A stretch of DNA of 5,105 nt from positions 1-5,105 of the forward strand of contig JAJZYO010000186.1 in assembly GCA_021798075.1 (NCBI GenBank), given 5' to 3'. The notes beneath the pieces are model-generated. The model was not told where the DNA came from. It made no database searches and worked only from the letters and a program-made list of their open reading frames with translations. Made by a program: the position numbers and the translations under genes. Origin of the DNA: Actinomycetes bacterium. GTDB lineage: Bacteria; Actinomycetota; Acidimicrobiia; Acidimicrobiales; Palsa-688. Positions 1-5,105 of this stretch are shown one piece after another (the stretch's first letter is position 1; every line of letters starts with the position of its first letter).

Positions 1-2092
1 TGGGCGCCCGGAGGACGCGCCGATCGTGACCCAGTACGAGATGCACGGGGTCGAGGAGCTGGGCCTCTTGAAGATGGACTTCCTCGGCCTGCGCAACCTC
101 TCGGTGATCGAGCGCACGCTCGACCTGGTAGAGACGAGCACGGGGGAGCGCCCTGACCTGGACGCCCTGCCCTTCGACGACGAGGCTACCTTCGAGCTGT
201 TCCGGCAGGGGGACACGGTAGGGGTGTTCCAGATGGAAGGCGTCAACATGCGGGCGCTCCTCCGTGCGGTCGGCCCCACATGCATCGACGACGTAGCGGC
301 CGTCAATGCTCTTTACCGCCCCGGGCCGATGGCGGCCAACATGCACTACGACTTTGCGGACAGGAAAAACGGCCGCAAGCCCGTGGCCTCCCTCCACCCC
401 GACATGGCCGAGGTCCTAGCGGACACCTACGGCCTCATGGTCTACCAGGAGTCGATGATGCGGGTGGCGCAGCGTATAGCTGGCTATTCGCTCGCAGAGG
501 CCGATACCCTCCGCAAGGCTGCGGGCAAGAAGGTCCGGGAGATCATGGCCAAGGAGCGCGAGAAGTTCGTCGCTGGCTGCGAGAAGACCGGCTACGGGAC
601 TGAGCTCGGCAATGCCGTCTTCGACCTGATCGAGCCCTTTGCCGACTACGCGTTCAACAAAAGCCATGCGTTCGGCTACGCCTTCGTCTGCTACTGGACG
701 GCCTGGTTGAAGGCCAACCACCCGATCGAGTACATGGCTGCCCTGCTCACGAGCGTAAAGGACGACAAAGACAAGCTCGGGGTGTACCTGGCCGAGTGCC
801 GCCAGATGGGGGTCGAGGTCCTCGTGCCCGACGTCAACCTGTCGGCCTCTGACTTCACCGCGGTGCGGGCTAGCCCTGCCTCCGCCACGTGCAAGGGTAC
901 CGAGGCCGGTGCGCCGGCCGTAGAGGGCGCAGGCGGCTCCAGGAGCGCCGGCGCCATCCCCTTTGGGCTGTCGGCGATCCGCAATGTGGGCGAGGGCCTG
1001 GTCGAGCGGATCCTGGCCGAGCGGTCCGCGGGCGGCCCCTTCACGGACTTCTACGATTTCTGCCGGCGGGTGGACCCGATGGTGCTCAACAAACGCACGG
1101 TCGAGTCGCTCGTGAAAGCGGGCGCCTTCGATTCCCTCGGGCATCCCCGCCAGGGGCTTTGCCTCGTGTTCGAGCAGGTCGTAGACCGCACCCTCGCTCG
1201 CCGGAAGGAGGCCGACCAAGGCGTCCTCAGCCTCTTCGGTGGTGCCGACGGCGCCGATGGTGGCTTCGACGACGCCAGGGTGCCCATCCCGGACATGGAG
1301 TTTGACAAGCACACGAAGCTCGCGTTCGAGAAGGAGATGCTCGGCCTCTATGTGAGCGACCACCCCCTCGTCGGGGCGGAGGCGGCACTGCGCCGCCACG
1401 CCGACTGCACGATCCTCGACCTGCGCGACGAGGCGGGTAGCCGCGAGGGGGCCGACGGCGGGCCCGGCGGGCAGGCCAGTGTTGGGCAGGCCAGTGTTGG
1501 GCAGGCCAGTGTTGGGCAGGCCAATGTTGGGCAGGCCAGTCTTGGGCAGGCCAGTGTTGGGCAGGACAGGGGCTTCGGCGGGGGAGGAGGCTGGAAGGGC
1601 GGCCCGTGGGTCGGTGGCGTGGTAACGGGGCTGACCCGCAAGTACACCAAGCGGGGAGAACTGATGGCGACCTTCGTGCTCGAGGACCTTGAGAGCTCGA
1701 TCGAGGTCTTCGTCTTCCCTCGCACGATGTCTGACGTCGGGCACCTGTTGGGCGACGATGCCGTGGTTTTCGTGAAAGGGAGGCTCGACCAGCGAGACGA
1801 GGCCCCCAAGCTGATCTGCTCGGAGCTTAAGCGCCCGCAGCTTTCCCTGGACGGAGCCGAGCCCCTCCGTGTGACCGTCCCAGCCGGCGCCATGGACGAC
1901 GCCCGCCTGTCGCGCCTGAGGGAGCTGTTAGGTGAGCACCCCGGGGGGTCGCCGGTCCTGCTCCATGTCGGGGAGAAGGTGGTGCGGCTACCTGCTGAGT
2001 TCAACGTGGAGGCGTCGCCTGGGCTGCTGGCAGAGCTCCGAGTGTTGCTCGGGGCTTCGTGCCTATGGAACAGAGAGGTACCAGCGGGCTAA
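1..2092 (+). CDS. dnaE: DNA polymerase III alpha subunit, C-terminal part (5' end beyond window)
   Basis: Catalytic subunit of the chromosomal replicase; it extends DNA at the fork in complex with the sliding clamp and clamp loader. The gene is open from the left edge (first whole codon at base 2), so the GTG at 26 is internal; residues here are numbered from that codon. Visible signatures: KMDFLGL at 16-22, whose Asp18 (bases 77-79) matches the third catalytic aspartate (E. coli D555); VGVFQMEG (65-72); LYRPGPM (97-102 region); VYQE (139-142); FNKSHAFGYA (210-219); a helix-hairpin-helix region (about 311-370, IPFGLSAIRNVGEG); a clamp-binding-like QGVLSLF (398-404); an OB fold (about 528-608); and a C-terminal domain to 688. 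The PHP domain and first two catalytic aspartates are off-window. About 670 residues follow the third aspartate, against about 605 in E. coli; the excess fits two low-complexity inserts (281-310 and about 470-526). The FNKSHA and full C-terminal region favour the replicative DnaE over ImuC/DnaE2. Stop TAA at 2090-2092. Confidence 0.97.
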   Translation, partial: GRPEDAPIVTQYEMHGVEELGLLKMDFLGLRNLSVIERTLDLVETSTGERPDLDALPFDDEATFELFRQGDTVGVFQMEGVNMRALLRAVGPTCIDDVAAVNALYRPGPMAANMHYDFADRKNGRKPVASLHPDMAEVLADTYGLMVYQESMMRVAQRIAGYSLAEADTLRKAAGKKVREIMAKEREKFVAGCEKTGYGTELGNAVFDLIEPFADYAFNKSHAFGYAFVCYWTAWLKANHPIEYMAALLTSVKDDKDKLGVYLAECRQMGVEVLVPDVNLSASDFTAVRASPASATCKGTEAGAPAVEGAGGSRSAGAIPFGLSAIRNVGEGLVERILAERSAGGPFTDFYDFCRRVDPMVLNKRTVESLVKAGAFDSLGHPRQGLCLVFEQVVDRTLARRKEADQGVLSLFGGADGADGGFDDARVPIPDMEFDKHTKLAFEKEMLGLYVSDHPLVGAEAALRRHADCTILDLRDEAGSREGADGGPGGQASVGQASVGQASVGQANVGQASLGQASVGQDRGFGGGGGWKGGPWVGGVVTGLTRKYTKRGELMATFVLEDLESSIEVFVFPRTMSDVGHLLGDDAVVFVKGRLDQRDEAPKLICSELKRPQLSLDGAEPLRVTVPAGAMDDARLSRLRELLGEHPGGSPVLLHVGEKVVRLPAEFNVEASPGLLAELRVLLGASCLWNREVPAG
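1469..1570 (+). repeat. In-frame 15-bp minisatellite inside dnaE (GQASV x6)
   Basis: Six head-to-tail copies of the unit GGGCAGGCCAGTGTT start at 1469, 1484, 1499, 1514, 1529 and 1544, followed by a decayed partial copy at 1559-1570. Units 1, 2, 3 and 6 are identical. Unit 4 has one G-to-A change (Ser to Asn) and unit 5 one G-to-C change (Val to Leu). Each unit is exactly five codons (Gly-Gln-Ala-Ser-Val, residues 482-511), so gain or loss of a unit keeps the frame. The array lies in a Gly-rich linker between the clamp-binding-like segment and the OB fold of the polymerase alpha subunit. The AGT and GTT codons are unlike the G/C-ending codons around them, and near identity between units suggests recent expansion by slippage. 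Confidence 0.95.
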
Positions 2093-2114
2093 CATTTAAC
2101 CTGGTCCTAGCAGT

Positions 2115-2120
2115 GAGGAG
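2115..2120 (+). promoter_or_regulatory. Shine-Dalgarno GAGGAG favouring the ATG start at 2132
   Basis: GAGGAG lies 11 bases before the ATG at 2132-2134. That spacing is somewhat long but usable. The in-frame GTG at 2120-2122 overlaps the last base of this motif and has no purine-rich site of its own upstream, so the motif decides in favour of ATG 2132 as the start of the downstream gene. Confidence 0.55.
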
Positions 2121-2131
2121 TGACAGCGGAC

Positions 2132-2800
2132 ATGAGCTTTGAGGTCGAGACGAAGGACTGCACAGCGCTCTCTGACGGCGAGTTGGCGGACATGGCCGAC
2201 ATCGTCGCCGACGGGCCCGCCGGTTTGGACATCGGGTTGCTGTCCAAGCAGCGTGACGAGTGGGTGCTCATTACTCAGGTACGTTCCGGCGGCCAGTTGC
2301 AGGGATTTTCGTTTTGCACGTTGGAGCGCATAGGCGGTACCCCATGCATCCTTTGGGGCTTGGTGTCGGTCAGGCGTTCCCCCGAGCGGGGGGGTGTGCT
2401 GGAGGCGCTCCGTGCCGACCAGTTCCGAAAGGCCGTGCTGGCCTTCCCCGACGAAGACGTCCTCGTGGCCACAAGGCTGCGCGAGCCGGGCGGCTTCTCT
2501 GCGTTCGGGGGCCTCGAGGATATTTGCCCGCGCCCGGGCTACAAGGTCTCCGGCGAGGAAAGAGCTTGGTCACGACGCCTGGCGAAGCGCTTCGGGGTCG
2601 AGGGCCGCGTTGACGACCGGACGTTCGTGGTGAAGGGTGACGGGTCCCCCGCGCCCGTCCTCGACTACGAGCCGGAGGACAGTTCCGACATCGACCCCCA
2701 GGTGGTAGAGCTAATGGCTGGCCTCGACAGGAAGCGCCGGGACGCGGTCATCGCTTTTGGCTGGGCGATGGCGGAGAGGTTGGCCTCGGGGTCCGTCTAG
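2132..2800 (+). CDS. Uncharacterised protein downstream of dnaE, possibly GNAT-like fold
   Basis: I do not recognise this family. The start is set at ATG 2132 (222 residues), because GAGGAG lies upstream of it; the alternative GTG at 2120 adds four residues. No signal peptide or membrane helix is visible, so it is probably cytosolic and it is acidic overall. Numbered from ATG: an N-terminal helix-like stretch (LSDGELADMADIVADG, 14-29); strand-like blocks WVLITQV and GFSFCTLERIG (about 44-68); then VSVRRSPERGGVLEALRADQ (78-97), a strand, an arginine/glycine turn and a helix, which resembles a degenerate acetyl-CoA-binding motif A of GNAT acetyltransferases; then VLVATRL (about 110-116). The canonical Q/R-x-x-G-x-G/A loop is not intact, so activity is doubtful. 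The C-terminal half has basic (ARG/LYS-rich) and acidic (EPEDSSDIDP) stretches and an amphipathic helix. It begins 39 bases after the dnaE stop on the same strand, suggesting co-transcription. Confident as a gene; the GNAT idea is weak inference. Confidence 0.85.
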   Translation: MSFEVETKDCTALSDGELADMADIVADGPAGLDIGLLSKQRDEWVLITQVRSGGQLQGFSFCTLERIGGTPCILWGLVSVRRSPERGGVLEALRADQFRKAVLAFPDEDVLVATRLREPGGFSAFGGLEDICPRPGYKVSGEERAWSRRLAKRFGVEGRVDDRTFVVKGDGSPAPVLDYEPEDSSDIDPQVVELMAGLDRKRRDAVIAFGWAMAERLASGSV

Positions 2801-2848
2801 GCCCCTCCTACGCCGGGTCTCGGCCCCTCATGGCTCGGGGCCTCGCCC
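2801..2848. terminator. GC-rich stem-loop in the convergent spacer, possible bidirectional terminator
   Basis: The 48 bases between the convergent stop codons contain GGCCCC (2822-2827) and its exact complement GGGGCC (2837-2842), giving a 6-bp all-GC stem with a 9-base loop. It has no T tract on either side, so it is not a classical intrinsic terminator. Its place between two tail-to-tail genes is what suggests a role in ending transcription; the stem could also be chance in sequence this GC-rich. Confidence 0.3.
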
Positions 2849-3517
2849 CTAGCGCCGCGGGACCAGGGACTCGACGACCTTGTGGCACTGGCCCGCTACC
2901 GGTGGCTCGAGCGCCACGACGAGGTAGGTGCCTTCGTGCACGGTGGCGCGGTCTCGTCCTGTGCGCTCCATCCAAGCCGCGAGGCGCGGGTCTGCGCAGG
3001 CTAGGACCTGGGGCCTCCGCCCCCACGCGAAGTGGCACCACATGCCCCCAGACGCTGTTCGCTCGGGATCTGCGGTCACCGTAATGGCCCCCTCGGGTTG
3101 AGCGAGCGCCACCGACGGGTGGTCGGGCCGGCGCTCCCAAAACGGCACGCTCGGGCCGTGGAAGCCGAGCAGGGGGACCTTCTCGGGGTGCAGCAGCGGG
3201 CGCATCAGCCGTGCCGCCCGCCTGCCGGTCAGCTGCCCGGCGTACGAGGGCGGCCCAGAGATCACCAGGGCATCGGGCTCCGTGGGGTCGGGCACGAGGT
3301 CCGGGCCGCCACCGACAGTGACATCGACGAGGTCGTAGGGCGAGATGCGCTGGTCAACCGCCGCGAAGCTCCAGGCTCGGACGAGCGCGCCCGACTCGAG
3401 GTCGACGCCGACGCAGTGGTGGCCACCGGTCGAAAGGACCATGAGGCGTAGCTGCGCCCCCGGCGTGTCGAGCAGCCGGCGGAACTTTCGGGCAACCGAA
3501 CCTGCACTAGCTGACAT
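2849..3517 (-). CDS. Uncharacterised protein, 222 residues, with Cys-His pairs
   Basis: I do not recognise this family. The start is ATG at 3517-3515: the codon directly before it is TAG, so no in-frame start lies further upstream. A GAGAGGG (3537-3531) is 13 bases away, a poor distance, so initiation is weakly supported by a ribosome site. No signal peptide or membrane segment is evident. What can be seen: a basic N-terminus (ARKFRRLLD, 9-17); a strand-rich first half (LRLMVLSTGGHHCVGVDLESGALVRAW, about 23-49, in two strand-turn blocks); DALVISGPP (82-90); an Arg-rich helix (GRRAARLMRPLLH, 98-110); FHGPSVPFW (119-127); and a C-terminal block around GGMWCHFAWG (157-166) and GTYLVVALEPP (196-206). 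Three of its four cysteines sit beside histidine: H34-C35, C161-H162, C211-H212. Metal binding is possible but speculative. Good codon structure and conserved-looking motifs support a real gene. It converges on the dnaE-side genes and follows the YyaL-like gene after 109 bases. Confidence 0.8.
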   Translation of the reverse strand: MSASAGSVARKFRRLLDTPGAQLRLMVLSTGGHHCVGVDLESGALVRAWSFAAVDQRISPYDLVDVTVGGGPDLVPDPTEPDALVISGPPSYAGQLTGRRAARLMRPLLHPEKVPLLGFHGPSVPFWERRPDHPSVALAQPEGAITVTADPERTASGGMWCHFAWGRRPQVLACADPRLAAWMERTGRDRATVHEGTYLVVALEPPVAGQCHKVVESLVPRR

Positions 3518-3626
3518 CTAGCTCAGCCATCCCTCTCAATGGTGCCCGCTCCGAGCCACGAATTGGTGGATACCAGCAGGAAAGTGCCGGCACGCTAGGG
3601 GCATTTGTGACATCTGGCCGGCATGT
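3518..3626. other. Intergenic spacer between two minus-strand genes
   Basis: These 109 bases hold no convincing gene. They should contain the 3' end of the YyaL-like transcript and, if the downstream gene is transcribed on its own, its promoter. I could not identify a clear -35/-10 pair on the minus strand. Structure present: a perfect 10-bp palindrome GTGCCGGCAC (3584-3593), a related TGGCCGGCAT (3616-3625), and the motif CTAGCT at 3518-3523, which recurs at 3507-3512 just inside the downstream gene. Confidence 0.6.
3584..3593. repeat. Perfect 10-bp palindrome GTGCCGGCAC
   Basis: The ten bases equal their own reverse complement and sit in the 109-base gap, 67 bases before the start codon of the downstream minus-strand gene and 33 bases past the stop of the YyaL-like gene. 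On the minus strand it is followed by TTT, but as a hairpin it would have only a 3-bp stem with a 4-base loop, so a terminator is unlikely. An operator half-pair is possible; chance is also plausible at this GC content. Confidence 0.3.
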
Positions 3627-5105
3627 CTAGCGCCCGTCGAGCAAAAGGCCGAGCTCATCTGGGCTTCCTACGGGCAGACGGCATTGGTAGGCCTCGCAGA
3701 CGAAGGCTAGGCCAGCGGCGCTCTGCCCGTCTCTCCCCTCCCAGAGCGGGCTCCTGGCATCTGGGGAGCCGTAGGGCTGGCACCAGGCGAGCACGGTGTC
3801 GGGAAGGTAGCGCTCCCAGGCCGGGCGCACGAAGGAGGGGTCGCACGAGGCCACCACCACTTCGCGCCGCGGCGAGGAGAGGTAATCGGCCACCAAGGCG
3901 AGCGAGCACAACGCGCCCGGCGACTTCTGGAGAGCCGGCCCAGCTAGGTCGAGGGCCGACGCCGCCAGGGATCCGAAACGGGGTTCCCCGGTGAGCTCCC
4001 CGAGGCGGGCGAGTGCAAGGGACGCAACCGAGCTGGCGGCGGGCACGGCGCCGTCAAAGACGTCCTTCTGGCGTGCGACCAGGCGTTCGGCGTCAGTGCC
4101 GGAGGTGAAAAAGCCGCCGTCTGCTTCGTCCCAGAACAGCTCGGCAAGCCCCGATGCCGCTTCGCCGGCGGCATCGGTCCATTTGGCCTCGCCCGTGGCC
4201 TCGCCGAGGCGGGTGAAGGCGTCCACGAGCCAGGCGTAGTCGGAACAGACGGCGAGGTGCCTGCGCGTGGCGGCCGAGCCGGGATGCCAGCTCCTGAGCC
4301 AGCGCCCGTCGTCACGGCGTAGCTCGCCCATGAGCAAGGCGGCGGTCTCGGCCGCGGCCTCCACCCACTCGGGCCGCCCGAAGGCCCTGCCGGCATAGGC
4401 GAGGGACGAGATGGCCATGGCGTTCCACTCTGTGAGCACCTTGGAGTCGAGCCCTGGGCGCTCACGCGTTGCGCGCCTCTCTGCGAGCTTGCGCCGAGCA
4501 TCGTCGATCTCGGGTGGGCGTTCGACCGGCCCCAGGCCTGGGCGCCATAGGACGTTGCTCCCCTCGAAGTTCCCCTCCGGGGTCGCCCCGTACCACTCCG
4601 CAACCTCCCGGCCGGCGACACCGACCAGCTCGTCGAAGGACCAGGTGTAAAAGCGCCCCTCGTGCCCTTCGCTGTCGGCGTCTTCGGACGCCGCCCACGC
4701 GCCCTGCGGGAGGCGCATCGGCGGGGCGAGCATGTAAGCGGCCGTCTCTTGGACCACCTGGCGGTAGCGAGGCTCGCCGGTGAGCTGCCAGGCGTGGGTG
4801 TAGGCGGCCACTAGGAGGGCGTTGTCGTAGAGCATCTTCTCGAAGTGCGGGACGAGCCAGAACCTGTCGGTGCTGTAGCGGGCGAAGCCCCCGCCGATGT
4901 GGTCGTAGATACCTCCAGAGCTCATGGCGTCGAGGGTCCGGCGCAAGGCGCTCTCCGCCAGTTGGTCACCTGTGCGCCAGAAGTGGCGGGTGAGCGCCTC
5001 CAAGGTGGGGGGCGATGGGAACTTCGGCGCGCCAGCGCTGCCCCCCCACTCCGCGTCGTGGCGTGCGATCACGGCCTGGGCAGAAGCGGAGAGGGCGCCT
5101 CCCCA
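3627..5105 (-). CDS. YyaL/SPATA20-family (COG1331) protein, C-terminal part (5' end beyond window)
   Basis: This is the alpha/alpha-barrel portion of the YyaL family (thioredoxin domain-containing, DUF255; human SPATA20), whose biochemical role is not established. The frame is open through the right edge, so the GTG at 5072-5070 is internal and 11 further codons are present; numbering is from that GTG. Family signatures in order: GAPKFPSP (14-21), GGIYDHIGGGFARYSTD (53-69), WLVPHFEKMLYDNALL (72-87), EDADSEG (130-136), DSKVLTEWNAMAI (209-221), SDYAWLVDAF (277-286) and DGAVPAASSVAS (340-351). Helical repeats resemble the six-hairpin glycosidase/epimerase fold, with recurring TGEPRY/TGEAKW turns (98-103, 293-298, 361-366). 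About 490 residues are in view; family members are usually 600-700, so the missing part should be the N-terminal thioredoxin-like domain with its Cys motif. No frameshift or internal stop is seen. TAG stop at 3629-3627. It lies 109 bases upstream of the next minus-strand gene, so co-transcription is possible but not required. Confidence 0.95.
   Translation of the reverse strand, partial: WGGALSASAQAVIARHDAEWGGSAGAPKFPSPPTLEALTRHFWRTGDQLAESALRRTLDAMSSGGIYDHIGGGFARYSTDRFWLVPHFEKMLYDNALLVAAYTHAWQLTGEPRYRQVVQETAAYMLAPPMRLPQGAWAASEDADSEGHEGRFYTWSFDELVGVAGREVAEWYGATPEGNFEGSNVLWRPGLGPVERPPEIDDARRKLAERRATRERPGLDSKVLTEWNAMAISSLAYAGRAFGRPEWVEAAAETAALLMGELRRDDGRWLRSWHPGSAATRRHLAVCSDYAWLVDAFTRLGEATGEAKWTDAAGEAASGLAELFWDEADGGFFTSGTDAERLVARQKDVFDGAVPAASSVASLALARLGELTGEPRFGSLAASALDLAGPALQKSPGALCSLALVADYLSSPRREVVVASCDPSFVRPAWERYLPDTVLAWCQPYGSPDARSPLWEGRDGQSAAGLAFVCEAYQCRLPVGSPDELGLLLDGR

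Noticed and set aside
26..28. GTG at 26 as the true start of the polymerase gene
   Set aside because: The frame stays open to the left edge and the residues before it (ending APIVTQYE) match the internal DnaE sequence just before the third catalytic aspartate. The gene is cut by the window, not truncated in the genome.
1469..1570. CRISPR-like array
   Set aside because: The units are contiguous 15-bp copies with no spacers and they encode protein in frame, so this is a coding minisatellite.
416..1744. A 442-codon open frame on the minus strand across dnaE, with its own repetitive NTGLP-like segment
   Set aside because: It is the antisense shadow of a high-GC gene. The repeats are the reverse reading of the GQASV minisatellite, the product has no recognisable domain, and the plus strand encodes unmistakable DnaE motifs throughout.
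3507..3530. Seven-codon minus-strand leader ORF (ATG at 3530-3528) overlapping the start of the 222-residue gene
   Set aside because: The GAGAGGG motif abuts its ATG with no spacing, so it cannot serve as a ribosome site for it, and the peptide MAELDVS has no attenuator-like content.
3604..3620. TTTGTGACATCTGG resembling a CRP half-site
   Set aside because: Only one TGTGA half is present; the TCACA half expected six bases later is absent.
3944..4621. Alternative 225-codon minus-strand frame and several plus-strand frames inside the YyaL-like gene
   Set aside because: They are out-of-frame shadows rich in Arg, Pro, Ser and Ala with no domain, overlapping a well-conserved protein in the correct frame.

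Overview
The window is high-GC bacterial DNA (roughly two-thirds G+C by eye) with GTG starts, strong third-position G/C and tightly packed genes. The DnaE sequence reads like an actinobacterial replicative polymerase. An Acidimicrobiia-like actinobacterium is a reasonable guess, but that is inference from protein style and not a demonstrated placement. Four protein-coding genes fill almost all of it, and no stretch longer than about 110 bases lacks a gene. I see no RNA gene, CRISPR array, insertion sequence, integrase or phage gene.

Left half, plus strand: bases 1-2092 are the C-terminal part of dnaE, the replicative DNA polymerase III alpha subunit. Its 5' part lies off the left edge. The fragment begins just before the third catalytic aspartate and runs through the finger region, the tandem helix-hairpin-helix region, a likely sliding-clamp-binding segment, the OB fold and the C-terminal domain. 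It carries two low-complexity insertions, one of which is an in-frame 15-bp minisatellite encoding six copies of G-Q-A-S-V. After a 39-base gap, and probably in the same transcript, comes a gene of about 222 codons for an unrecognised soluble protein with a faint GNAT-acetyltransferase look.

Right half, minus strand: a 222-codon gene of unknown function (2849-3517) converges on the plus-strand pair. Only 48 bases separate the stop codons, and that spacer holds a GC-rich stem-loop. Upstream of it on the same strand, after 109 bases, is the C-terminal part of a YyaL/SPATA20-family protein (COG1331), which runs off the right edge and has lost its N-terminal thioredoxin-like (DUF255) domain.

The genes look like ordinary chromosomal housekeeping and conserved-unknown genes that meet tail to tail, not a dedicated system. 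Nothing here supports a defence, mobile or biosynthetic system. The most unusual signal is the tandem repeat inside the essential polymerase gene. The two small uncharacterised proteins are the main unknowns.
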